Assembly: GCA_002352485.1 (NCBI GenBank)
Contig: DEIM01000031.1
Coordinates: 1 to 9,158 of the forward strand
Source of the DNA: Candidatus Dadabacteria bacterium UBA2774
GTDB lineage: Bacteria; Desulfobacterota_D; UBA1144; Nemesobacterales; UBA2774
Direction of reading: 5' to 3'
Length of the DNA stretch: 9,158 bases
Of the stretch, positions 1 through 6,174 are shown one piece after another (the first letter of the stretch is position 1; every line of letters starts with the position of its first letter). The position numbers and the translations under genes are program-made. The notes beneath the pieces were generated by a model that saw nothing but the letters and a program-made list of their open reading frames with translations, was not told the origin of the DNA and ran no database searches.

Positions 1-1067
1 TCGCGATCCCACTTCTTAATCTGGCCGAGCCATTGCTTTCTGTCCTTTTTAATTTTAGCCGGCAGAAGCTCAAGCATCTGCTTCAACACTGCTTTGGCAT
101 CGCCTATTATCGGGCAGTGTACGACTATGTTTTTATCAATTGTCGAGGGGTCGATATCTATGTGGATGATCTTTGCATGCGGGGCGAATTTCTCGAAGTT
201 TCCACCTGTAGCCCTGTCGTCAAAACGGGCGCCTATGGAAATAACGAGGTCGGACTCATGAACCGCCATATTAGCGGCATACGAGCCGTGCATCCCGAGC
301 ATGTTGACGAAAAGCGGGTCATCTGAGGGGTAAGAGCCAAGGCCCATGAGCGTTGAAGTAACCGGTATTTCAAGTCGGTGCGCAAACTTCTTAAGCTCCT
401 CCGTGGCATCAGACCAAAGGATGCCGCCGCCGCCGAAAATCAGCGGGCGCTTTGCTTTAAGGATCATATTAACAGCTTTTTTAACCTGCGCGGCGTTACC
501 TTTAGTTGGCGGCTTGTAGCCCCTGAGACTAACGCTCTCCGGTATTACCAGCTCGTCTTCACCGAGAATAACGTCCTTAGGCATGTCGACGAGCACGGGG
601 CTCGGTCTTCCGGTACCTGCGATGTAAAATGCCTCTTTCATTGCCAAAGGAAGGTCTTTGGCCCTTCTTACAAGATAGTTATGCTTAGTACAGGGCCTCG
701 TTATCCCTATATGATCGGCTTCCTGAAACGCGTCGCTTCCAAGATACGGCAAAGGAACCTGTCCTGTAAATACGACTATAGGGGAAGAATCCATTTGTGC
801 TGTCGCGATCCCGGTAACGGTGTTCGTAGCAGCCGGGCCGGATGTGCAAAGCACAACGCCGGGTTTCCCCGAAGCCCTTGCATAACCGTCAGCCATATGG
901 GTCGCTCCCTGCTCGTGTCTGGCAAGAACGTGTTTTATCCTATCTTCGTAACTCGTCATGACGTCGTACACTTTGAGCACGTAGCCGCCCGGAATCCCGA
1001 ATATCACGTCTATGCCCTCGTGTATCAAAGTCTCAAAAAACATTTCGGCGCCAATCATTCTTGCCAT
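1..1067 (-). CDS. ilvB: Acetolactate synthase large subunit, N-terminal part (3' end outside window)
   Basis: This is the thiamine-diphosphate enzyme that condenses two pyruvates to acetolactate, or pyruvate with 2-ketobutyrate, in the first common step of branched-chain amino acid synthesis. It is cytosolic and normally pairs with a small regulatory subunit, IlvN, which is not in this window. The minus strand is open from the ATG at 1067 to the edge, giving 355 codons of a family usually 560-600 residues long. Visible motifs are the N-terminal PYR domain (FGIPGG near 23-28), the catalytic Glu at about residue 52 in ARHEQGA, MADGYARASGK, GIATAQMDSSP, the very typical SDAFQEADHIGITRPCTKHN stretch, and the start of the central domain with ISIGARFDDR. 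The usual SGPGATN reads SGPAATN here. The start is preceded by AGGGGG eight bases upstream; the Met at codon 4 is a less likely alternative. The long plus-strand frames over it are shadows. Confidence 0.96.
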   Translation of the reverse strand, partial: MARMIGAEMFFETLIHEGIDVIFGIPGGYVLKVYDVMTSYEDRIKHVLARHEQGATHMADGYARASGKPGVVLCTSGPAATNTVTGIATAQMDSSPIVVFTGQVPLPYLGSDAFQEADHIGITRPCTKHNYLVRRAKDLPLAMKEAFYIAGTGRPSPVLVDMPKDVILGEDELVIPESVSLRGYKPPTKGNAAQVKKAVNMILKAKRPLIFGGGGILWSDATEELKKFAHRLEIPVTSTLMGLGSYPSDDPLFVNMLGMHGSYAANMAVHESDLVISIGARFDDRATGGNFEKFAPHAKIIHIDIDPSTIDKNIVVHCPIIGDAKAVLKQMLELLPAKIKKDRKQWLGQIKKWDR

Positions 1068-1207
1068 TATAAAAACCCCCTAAATAGTAAATCTCGTTTT
1101 AATATTAGTGTACACGATATCTATAACTATCAGTATCTTGGCTTATGAAACCTCTGTTTCGGCCTGTTAAACAAGCACCTTGGCTCAATAACACCGAGTA
1201 TTTGGGC
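1068..1207. other. Intergenic leader region upstream of ilvB
   Basis: This is a 140-bp gap between the DUF465 gene and ilvB, AT-rich toward ilvB. It contains a short inverted repeat at 1147-1160 (GAAAC, 4-base loop, GTTTC) with no following T-run, so it is not a convincing terminator or attenuator. No pair of -35 and -10 boxes with good spacing was found on the minus strand. The gap is long enough for ilvB to have its own promoter, but none can be assigned. Confidence 0.4.
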
Positions 1208-1420
1208 TTAACTAGCTTCGTGGATTTTGGCTTCCATTCTGTCCTTAAGGGAAAGTTTTATCTTCTTAAGTCTTTTTACTTCAACCTCATCTTCCTCTGA
1301 TAGATATTCCTTTTCCTCAAGGTTCCTCACGACTTCGTCAAGCTCTCTGTGCTCGGAATAAATCTTCTGAAATTCCTCATCATCCTCTAAAAGCTTTTCT
1401 ATTATCTCAGCTTCACTCAT
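1208..1420 (-). CDS. Small DUF465 (YdcH-like) family protein
   Basis: A 70-residue, strongly charged protein predicted to be almost entirely helical. It matches the DUF465 pattern: a conserved FQKIYSEHRELDE segment near residues 17-29, an acidic linker, then RLKKIKLSLKDRME near 49-62. The H-x-x-L-D and LKKxKLxLKD signatures are typical, and the length is normal for the family. The biochemical role of DUF465 proteins is not established; they look like short two-helix coiled coils. The ATG is preceded by GAGAGG about five bases upstream, a good ribosome binding site. It lies 45 bp downstream of tsaB and is probably co-transcribed with it. The family call is firm; the function is unknown. Confidence 0.85.
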   Translation of the reverse strand: MSEAEIIEKLLEDDEEFQKIYSEHRELDEVVRNLEEKEYLSEEDEVEVKRLKKIKLSLKDRMEAKIHEAS

Positions 1421-1465
1421 TTCTACCTCTCACTTTGTTAATTCTTGTATGCATATTTATTTTTT

Positions 1466-2182
1466 TCAACCTCTTTTACTCTCATCTTTCTTACTGCTCT
1501 CTTTTACTAATTCGGCCTCTGACTTCCTCATGTAATGAGGCGAAAGCGTATGCGGGTCGTCCCCGCCGCCGTCCCTAATTATCAAGTAACCCATAGAGGA
1601 TAAAACCCCCGCCCTTGGGTAACTTAACGGTTCCGGACACAATACTGCGTACCCGTCCGCACCCATGATATCTTCCAGAAAATCCGAGTAAAGTAAAGCA
1701 CCTTCGCCGATTAAAATAGTTCTATCTTTAATTTTCCCGGCCAAATTCTCTGCAGATAATACCATATCCTCAGAAATCCTCACTACCCTGCCCTCTTGCG
1801 ACTCAAAAAAAGCCGTAAACACCTCTCCTCTCCTTGCATCAATCAAGGGGCAAATCGTAAAAGGTGCTAACGGAAGGTTATTGGCCATAAGCTCAAGAGT
1901 ACAGACGCCGGCAATTGGGATACCTAGTGCATAAGAGAGCCCTTTTGCCGCCGCCAATCCTATCCTGAGCGAGGTAAAAGAACCCGGCCCAAGCGACACA
2001 GCTATCCCCTCAAGCTCGGTTTTGTCGATTGAAAGCTCTTTAAGCAGCCAATCTATCGAGGGCAGAAGCTTTTCCGAGTGAGAAGGCCCGGTATTGAAAT
2101 AATATTCTCCGAGAATCTTCTCATCCTCAGAGACCGCAATGCTCCCCGCATACATAGACGTTTCTATTCCAAGTATTTTCAT
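1466..2182 (-). CDS. tsaB: tRNA threonylcarbamoyladenosine biosynthesis protein TsaB
   Basis: TsaB (formerly YeaZ) is an inactive paralogue and partner of TsaD. With TsaE it supports transfer of the threonylcarbamoyl group to A37 of ANN-decoding tRNAs in the cytosol. The ASKHA-fold N-terminus is visible: KILGIETSMYAGSIAV at the start, then SHSEKLLPSIDWLL, GPGSFTSLRIGLAAAKGL, and IDARRGEVFTAFFE. The C-terminus carries PHYMRKSEAE, typical of the family. From the ATG at 2182 it has 238 residues, a normal length. An upstream in-frame ATG at 2206 would add eight residues (MCTIPVLK), but the family begins directly at MKILGIE. Neither start has a strong Shine-Dalgarno. The usual GPGSFTG has Ser in place of the last Gly. 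No tsaD or tsaE is in view. Confidence 0.93.
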   Translation of the reverse strand: MKILGIETSMYAGSIAVSEDEKILGEYYFNTGPSHSEKLLPSIDWLLKELSIDKTELEGIAVSLGPGSFTSLRIGLAAAKGLSYALGIPIAGVCTLELMANNLPLAPFTICPLIDARRGEVFTAFFESQEGRVVRISEDMVLSAENLAGKIKDRTILIGEGALLYSDFLEDIMGADGYAVLCPEPLSYPRAGVLSSMGYLIIRDGGGDDPHTLSPHYMRKSEAELVKESSKKDESKRG

Positions 2183-2329
2183 CTTTAAGACTGGAATTGT
2201 ACACATCTACGATATATCTATCAATTTATCTAGAATTTTGAAACTGTAAGTAGGTAAATTTCAGGGCCCGGTACCGCTTTGAGTAATCAAATTCCGGAGT
2301 CTCAAACTTTTAATTTAAATAAGAGAAAA
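2183..2329. other. Intergenic region between pilT-like gene and tsaB
   Basis: This AT-rich gap of about 147 bp probably carries the tsaB promoter. It contains an imperfect inverted repeat (TTTGAG at 2278-2283 and CTCAAA at 2301-2306, 17-base loop) without a T-run on either side, so it is not a clear intrinsic terminator. No well-spaced -35/-10 pair was found on the minus strand. Confidence 0.35.
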
Positions 2330-3451
2330 TTACGTCCCATAGTTCTCTTCACGAATAAGTGAAGAGGAGCCTGAAGTGACACCCTCGATCCTGAGCGCAA
2401 GGTCGTTCTTGTTTGTGGCCTGACGCATGGCCTCGTCGTAGGAAATAATCTTGTCTACATAAAGATTATACAGGCACTGATCGAAGGTCTGCATACCGTA
2501 GTGAAGGTTTCCCTCTTCAATCGCCTGCCGGATCTCCCAGGTCCTCTCAGGCTCAGACACCAGGTCTTTTATCCTTTCTGTCGCAATAAGCACCTCTGCG
2601 GCAGGCACCCTGGACTTTCCGTCTGCAGTGGGCACAAGCCTTTGCGAGATAACGGCTTTTAACACCTGCGCCAGCTGATACCGCACCTGGTTGTGCTGGT
2701 GGGGCGGGAATATCGTGAGCATACGGTTTATGGATTCCATCGCGTCGAGCGTATGTAGAGTTGTCAGCACCAGGTGCCCTGTCTCGGCAGCCGACAGACA
2801 TATCTCCATGGTCTCAAGGTCCCTCATCTCTCCCACTAGGATTACATCCGGATCCTCTCTGAGCGCGGCCCTCATAGCGTTTGCGAATGTCTCGGTGTCT
2901 ATACCAATTTCGCGCTGGTTTATATAACTCTTTTTATCCCGGTGGACATACTCAATCGGGTCTTCGACAGTAATTACATGGCGAGCTTTAACCTGATTAA
3001 TGTAATCAACAATTGAAGCAAGCGTGGTCGATTTACCACTACCCGTAGTACCTGTAAGAATTACAAGCCCGCGTTCCTCATTAGCGATCTTTTCAAGCAC
3101 TTCAGGCAGATTCAGTGTTTTAAAGTCTCTTATATCAAAGGGGATAGCTCTTATGGCAATAGACGTCGTACCCCTTTGTAAAAACACATTTACCCTGAAC
3201 CTGGACAAGCCGGATATACTGTAAGCAAAGTCCATTTCATGTAAATCTTGAAATGCATTCCACTGCTTTTCATTCATCATCGATTGAACGAGACCCCTGA
3301 CATCCTCATTTGACAGTACAGGGGCTTCTTGTACGGAAAGGAGCCTTCCCTCTACCCTGAAATAAGGCTTTCTGCCCGTACCTATGTGTATGTCGGAGGC
3401 ACTTATATTTAGCGCAGCTTTTAGAATGTCGTCTATGTGTAGTGCGGCCAT
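2330..3451 (-). CDS. pilT: PilT/PilU-family type IV pilus retraction ATPase
   Basis: This is a hexameric secretion-superfamily ATPase at the inner face of the cytoplasmic membrane that powers pilus retraction for twitching motility, adhesion and DNA uptake. The 373-residue protein has the N-terminal PAS-like domain with SASDIHIGTGRKPYFRVEG (about 17-35). The ATPase core follows: Walker A GTTGSGKST (134-142), Asp box with VEDPIEYVH (162-170), NQREIGIDTETFANAMRAAL (178-197), Walker B VILVGEMRD (203-211) and His box HLVLTTLHT (226-234). GMQTFDQCLYNL near 319-330 is typical of the C-terminal part. The retraction motif usually written AIRNLIRE reads ERIKDLVSE here (about 292-300), so it could be a PilT paralogue or PilU-like subtype. 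The ATG directly follows the recA TAG, and an AGGAG inside the recA 3' end serves as its ribosome binding site, implying co-transcription with recA. Confidence 0.93.
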   Translation of the reverse strand: MAALHIDDILKAALNISASDIHIGTGRKPYFRVEGRLLSVQEAPVLSNEDVRGLVQSMMNEKQWNAFQDLHEMDFAYSISGLSRFRVNVFLQRGTTSIAIRAIPFDIRDFKTLNLPEVLEKIANEERGLVILTGTTGSGKSTTLASIVDYINQVKARHVITVEDPIEYVHRDKKSYINQREIGIDTETFANAMRAALREDPDVILVGEMRDLETMEICLSAAETGHLVLTTLHTLDAMESINRMLTIFPPHQHNQVRYQLAQVLKAVISQRLVPTADGKSRVPAAEVLIATERIKDLVSEPERTWEIRQAIEEGNLHYGMQTFDQCLYNLYVDKIISYDEAMRQATNKNDLALRIEGVTSGSSSLIREENYGT

Positions 3452-4495
3452 CTACTTCTCCTCTTGCTCTTTCCCTTTAATAATACCGCTTTTTATTAGA
3501 ATCTGTTCCTTTAATTTTTCTCTTATCTCAGGGTTCTCCTTAAGGAACTCTCTTGAGTTCTCACGCCCCTGACCAAGTCGCTCGCCCTGATACGAATACC
3601 AGGTCCCGCTCTTCTCAACTTCTTTAAATTGGACACCGAGGTCAATCATCTCCCCTGTCTGAGAGATACCGCTGCCGAACATGATATCAAACTCGGCGTT
3701 CCTAAACGGCGGTGCCACCTTATTTTTCACGACCTTAGCCCTTACACGGTTACCTTTAACCTCGTCTCCGTCCTTGATGGAGCCTATGCGCCTTACGTCT
3801 ATCCTGACAGAGGAATAGAACCTGAGCGCCGTGCCTCCGCTTGTAGTTTCGGGGTTCATATAGGGGAGAGTGCCGATCTTCATCCTCGTCTGGTTAACGA
3901 AAATTACAAGGGTGTTCGATCTTCCGACGGTCGCCGTAAGCTTCCTCAGAGCCTGGGACATGAGCCTTGCCTGAAGCCCGACGTGTACGTCTCCCATCTC
4001 ACCCTCTATCTCCGCCCTGGGCACGAGCGCCGCTACAGAATCGAGCACTACTACGTCCACGGCCCCGCTCCTTACGAGCGTGTCCACTATCTCAAGCGCC
4101 TGCTCACCGAAGTCGGGCTGTGATATAAGGAGGTCATCTACTTTAACTCCGAGATTATTTGCGTAATTCGGGTCAAGAGCGTGCTCTGCGTCCACAAATG
4201 CGGCGATACCGCCCTGCTTGTGGGCCTCTGCAATCACGTGGAGCGCAAGCGTTGTTTTACCCGAGGCCTCAGGGCCGTATATCTCGATCACCCTGCCCTT
4301 GGGGAACCCGCCCACACCGAGCGCCACATCAAGCCCGATAGAGCCTGAGGATATTACGGAAAGCTGAGGTATTGGCGTACCCGCTCCGAGCCTCATAATG
4401 GAGCCTTTCCCGAACTGCTTTTCTATTGAAGATATTGCAAGATCAATAGTTTTTTCTTTCTCACTGCTTTGCTTTGTTTGTGTTTCTTCCTTCAT
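3452..4495 (-). CDS. recA: Recombinase RecA
   Basis: RecA polymerises on single-stranded DNA, carries out ATP-dependent homology search and strand exchange, and acts as co-protease for LexA-type repressors. The 347-residue protein is of normal length. It shows the N-terminal polymerisation helix (DLAISSIEKQFGKGSIMRLG), Walker A GPEASGKT (74-81), FVDAEHALDP with the catalytic Glu at about 104, Walker B VVVLD (148-152), loop L1 around EIEGEMGD, and the C-terminal GTWYSYQGERLGQG. Loop L2 is unusual: between KIG and NPETT it reads TLPYM, where most RecA proteins have four residues such as VMFG. The C-terminal tail is short and only mildly acidic. The ATG at 4495 is chosen because GGGAG (4501-4505) lies five bases upstream; a TTG at 4507 would put that site inside the gene. 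cinA ends 12 bp upstream and pilT starts at the next base downstream. Confidence 0.98.
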   Translation of the reverse strand: MKEETQTKQSSEKEKTIDLAISSIEKQFGKGSIMRLGAGTPIPQLSVISSGSIGLDVALGVGGFPKGRVIEIYGPEASGKTTLALHVIAEAHKQGGIAAFVDAEHALDPNYANNLGVKVDDLLISQPDFGEQALEIVDTLVRSGAVDVVVLDSVAALVPRAEIEGEMGDVHVGLQARLMSQALRKLTATVGRSNTLVIFVNQTRMKIGTLPYMNPETTSGGTALRFYSSVRIDVRRIGSIKDGDEVKGNRVRAKVVKNKVAPPFRNAEFDIMFGSGISQTGEMIDLGVQFKEVEKSGTWYSYQGERLGQGRENSREFLKENPEIREKLKEQILIKSGIIKGKEQEEK

Positions 4496-4500
4496 GATAT

Positions 4501-4505
4501 CTCCC
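4501..4505 (-). promoter_or_regulatory. Shine-Dalgarno site fixing the recA start
   Basis: GGGAG on the minus strand lies five bases before the ATG at 4495. It supports this ATG over the TTG that immediately follows the cinA stop. Confidence 0.75.
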
Positions 4506-4507
4506 AA

Positions 4508-5749
4508 TTATATTTTTGTTATTAAAAACTTCATAATTATATCCAATGCTGTCTCGGAACTCATGTTTTTAATCTGATCACGGCTGCCGCCAAATAGGTA
4601 CTTCTTTGAGATCGTATCCGACCCTTCGGCGTCAAAACCAATATACACGGTTCCCACAGGTTTTTCAGCAGTCCCGCCCCCCGGGCCCGCAACACCTGAG
4701 ATTCCTATGCCGATATCAGAGCCGGAAAGCTCGCGTACGCCTCTTGCCATCGCCTCTACCACAGGGGCGCTGACAGCTCCATGAGCTTCGAGGAGCGAGG
4801 CCGACACACCGAGCATATTTTCCTTTGCCTCGTTTGAGTAAGTGATAACACCCTCCAGGAAATAAGCCGAGCTACCTGGGACGTCCGTGATCCTGCTCGC
4901 CAAAAGCCCCCCGGTACACGACTCCGCCGTCGCGAGCATCAAAGACTTTTCGGTAAGAAGCCTGCCAACCACTTCTTCAAGCAGTTCCCCTTGTGAGGTG
5001 AAGACATAATCGCCTATCCTGGCATTTATCTCATCGATATAATTTTGGGTCAAGCTCTTTGCTTGAGAGTCCGTATCCGCAAAGGCGCACACACGTAGGT
5101 GTATTTCGGGTCTATGCGAGCGGTACCCTAGCGTAACCCCTTCCATCTGAAGCCCCTTTAGCCTCTCCGCCACCTCAGATTCCGGAAGTCCGAATATTTT
5201 AACTAGACGCATGTCCCTCTTCATCCTGTCCTGAGCGCGGTTATGAAGCTCGGGGACGACATAGTGACGCATCATCTCGTGAAATTCTCTTGGTACTCCA
5301 GGGAGGAAGAAAAAGATTACGCCCTTAGACTCGATACTGAAACCGGGGGCGGTGCCCCATTTATTATCTAGCATAGTCGAGCAAGCGGGCAGGTAAGCCT
5401 GTTTTTTATTCGATTCGTTCAGCGTCCTTCCACGCTCTTTCATCCAGTTTTCCAACTTAGCGTACGCTTCTTGGTTCAATTCGAGCGTAGAGCCAAAATA
5501 CTCCGCCGCAACCTCAGCAGTCAGATCATCGTCCGTAGGGCCGAGACCTCCGGTGACTATGACGGCCCGGGCTCTATTCAGAGCAATATCGAATACTTCG
5601 GTAATCCGCTCCTTTATGTCACCCACCGTAGTATGGTAGGCGAGGTCAAAACCTAGATTGGAAAGCAGGTCTCCGGCCCAGTTGAAATTACTGTCCAGAG
5701 TAAGACCGCTCATCAGCTCATCACCTGTTGTAATTATTTCTATTTTCAT
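4508..5749 (-). CDS. cinA: CinA family protein (MoCF domain plus nicotinamide-nucleotide amidase)
   Basis: This two-domain CinA salvages pyridine nucleotides: the C-terminal domain deamidates NMN to nicotinate mononucleotide, and the N-terminal molybdopterin-binding-like domain (COG1058) is linked to ADP-ribose hydrolysis in characterised homologues. At 413 residues it is full length. The N-terminal domain shows IITTGDELMSG (5-15), VTGGLGPTDDDLTAE (65-79) and FFFLPGVPREF (146-156). The C-terminal domain (about 255-413) shows ATAESCTGGLLASR with the catalytic Ser at about 277, GSSAYFLEGVITYSNEAK, and GISGVAGPGGGTAEKPVGTVYIG. The start fits the family (MKxEIIxxGxEL). The region upstream of the ATG is repeat sequence with no recognisable Shine-Dalgarno, which is odd next to recA and pilT. 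The gene is named for competence induction in Gram-positives and is often next to recA, as here. Confidence 0.96.
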   Translation of the reverse strand: MKIEIITTGDELMSGLTLDSNFNWAGDLLSNLGFDLAYHTTVGDIKERITEVFDIALNRARAVIVTGGLGPTDDDLTAEVAAEYFGSTLELNQEAYAKLENWMKERGRTLNESNKKQAYLPACSTMLDNKWGTAPGFSIESKGVIFFFLPGVPREFHEMMRHYVVPELHNRAQDRMKRDMRLVKIFGLPESEVAERLKGLQMEGVTLGYRSHRPEIHLRVCAFADTDSQAKSLTQNYIDEINARIGDYVFTSQGELLEEVVGRLLTEKSLMLATAESCTGGLLASRITDVPGSSAYFLEGVITYSNEAKENMLGVSASLLEAHGAVSAPVVEAMARGVRELSGSDIGIGISGVAGPGGGTAEKPVGTVYIGFDAEGSDTISKKYLFGGSRDQIKNMSSETALDIIMKFLITKI

Positions 5750-5754
5750 TTATC

Positions 5755-5792
5755 TGTCATTGCGAGGGAGCGTAGCGACTGCGGCAATCCCT
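5755..5792. repeat. Palindromic repeat copy A (left end of the GIY-YIG unit)
   Basis: The plus strand reads TGTCATTGCGAG, a GC-rich centre, GCAATCCCTAA. ATTGC (5759-5763) and GCAAT (5784-5788) can pair as a stem. Copies B (inverted, 6127-6158) and C (8061-8092) share the TTGCGAG ... GCAATC framework. This copy starts only 6 bases from the cinA start codon, so it occupies the position where the cinA ribosome binding site should be. Confidence 0.75.
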
Positions 5793-5809
5793 AACAGCCA
5801 GCACCTTAT

Positions 5810-6100
5810 TCACAATTCATAATACAAATCTTTCCAAGCCTCATTCATACTGTTAATCAAGTCAATCTTCTTCTGTCTCGAACCAGCTTTAATCTGTTTT
5901 TCCCTCGAAATAGCATTATAACTGTCCGAATGAACCTCATAAAAAACCAATTTATCTAGATTATATTTATGAGTAAATCCTTTCACGATTTTCTCTTTAT
6001 GTTCATAAACTCTTTTCTGTAAATTGCTTGTAACACCCGTATATAAAACTGTGTTGTTCTTATTGGCCATTATGTAAACTGAAAATAATTTACCGCTCAT
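5810..6100 (-). CDS. Small GIY-YIG (URI-type) endonuclease-like protein
   Basis: A 96-residue single-domain protein of the COG2827/URI-like GIY-YIG class. These are metal-dependent nuclease folds related to the UvrC N-terminal domain and to homing endonucleases; the substrates of the small stand-alone members are mostly unknown. Visible elements are the GIY-equivalent VYI (8-10), YIG-equivalent YTG (20-22), the conserved catalytic-type Arg at about 30 in SNLQKRVYEHK, and the metal-binding-type Glu at about 68 in ISREKQIKAGSR. All key residues appear intact. The ATG at 6100 matches the family start; a TTG at 6121 would add seven residues and run toward the repeat. The Shine-Dalgarno is weak. 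It is AT-rich compared with pgpA and cinA and flanked by inverted repeats, suggesting recent arrival. Its role in moving the repeats is a hypothesis. Confidence 0.88.
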   Translation of the reverse strand: MSGKLFSVYIMANKNNTVLYTGVTSNLQKRVYEHKEKIVKGFTHKYNLDKLVFYEVHSDSYNAISREKQIKAGSRQKKIDLINSMNEAWKDLYYEL

Positions 6101-6126
6101 TTCTAATTTATTCGGTGCCAAGTCCC

Positions 6127-6158
6127 TTAGAGATTGCTTCGCTTTGCTCGCAATGACA
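6127..6158. repeat. Palindromic repeat copy B (right end of the GIY-YIG unit)
   Basis: The plus strand reads TTAGAGATTGC, a short centre, then GCTCGCAATGACA, which is copy A in inverted orientation. The arms ATTGC (6133-6137) and GCAAT (6150-6154) can form a hairpin. It lies between the pgpA stop and the start of the GIY-YIG gene. The centre is shorter than in copy A (about 12 versus 20 bases between arms), so the copies are related, not identical. Confidence 0.75.
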
Positions 6159-6174
6159 TATTATGGAAAACCCA

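Larger units (their letters stand above)
5755..6158. mobile_element. Putative small mobile unit: GIY-YIG gene bounded by inverted repeats
   Basis: An interval of about 404 bp begins with TGTCATTGCGAG and ends with its reverse complement CTCGCAATGACA. The TIR-like ends are about 32-38 bp. A looser match inward (GCACC at 5801-5805 against GGTGC at 6114-6118) may extend them. The only gene inside is a GIY-YIG endonuclease, visibly more AT-rich than its neighbours. The unit separates pgpA and cinA, which are adjacent in many genomes and continue in the same direction on both sides. No convincing target duplication is seen; only TAT lies close to both outer edges. That this unit moves is inference. 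Confidence 0.5.

Noticed and set aside
33..326. 97-codon plus-strand open frame at the left edge
   Set aside because: Antisense shadow of the ilvB central domain; no recognisable motif.
378..1148. 256-codon plus-strand open frame
   Set aside because: It is antisense to ilvB, whose minus-strand frame carries all acetolactate synthase motifs; the plus-strand translation resembles no family and has shadow-like composition.
1147..1160. Hairpin GAAAC-CTCT-GTTTC upstream of ilvB as an attenuator or terminator
   Set aside because: Five-base stem, no T-run, and no leader peptide rich in Leu, Val or Ile codons nearby.
2262..2276. Adjacent ApaI and KpnI sites (GGGCCCGGTACC) resembling a cloning-vector polylinker
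   Set aside because: No other polylinker site follows and flanking sequence is ordinary AT-rich intergenic DNA; a 12-base coincidence is more likely than vector contamination.
2278..2306. Inverted repeat TTTGAG/CTCAAA as a terminator of the pilT operon
   Set aside because: Six-base arms with a 17-base loop and no T-run on either strand.
3629..4123. 164-codon plus-strand open frame
   Set aside because: Antisense shadow of recA, which is unambiguous on the minus strand.
4496..4507. TTG start for recA directly after the cinA stop
   Set aside because: The GGGAG ribosome binding site falls inside this extension and is ideally placed for the ATG at 4495.
6101..6121. TTG start adding seven residues to the GIY-YIG protein
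   Set aside because: GIY-YIG proteins of this class start just before the VYI strand, as from the ATG at 6100; the extension runs toward the repeat.
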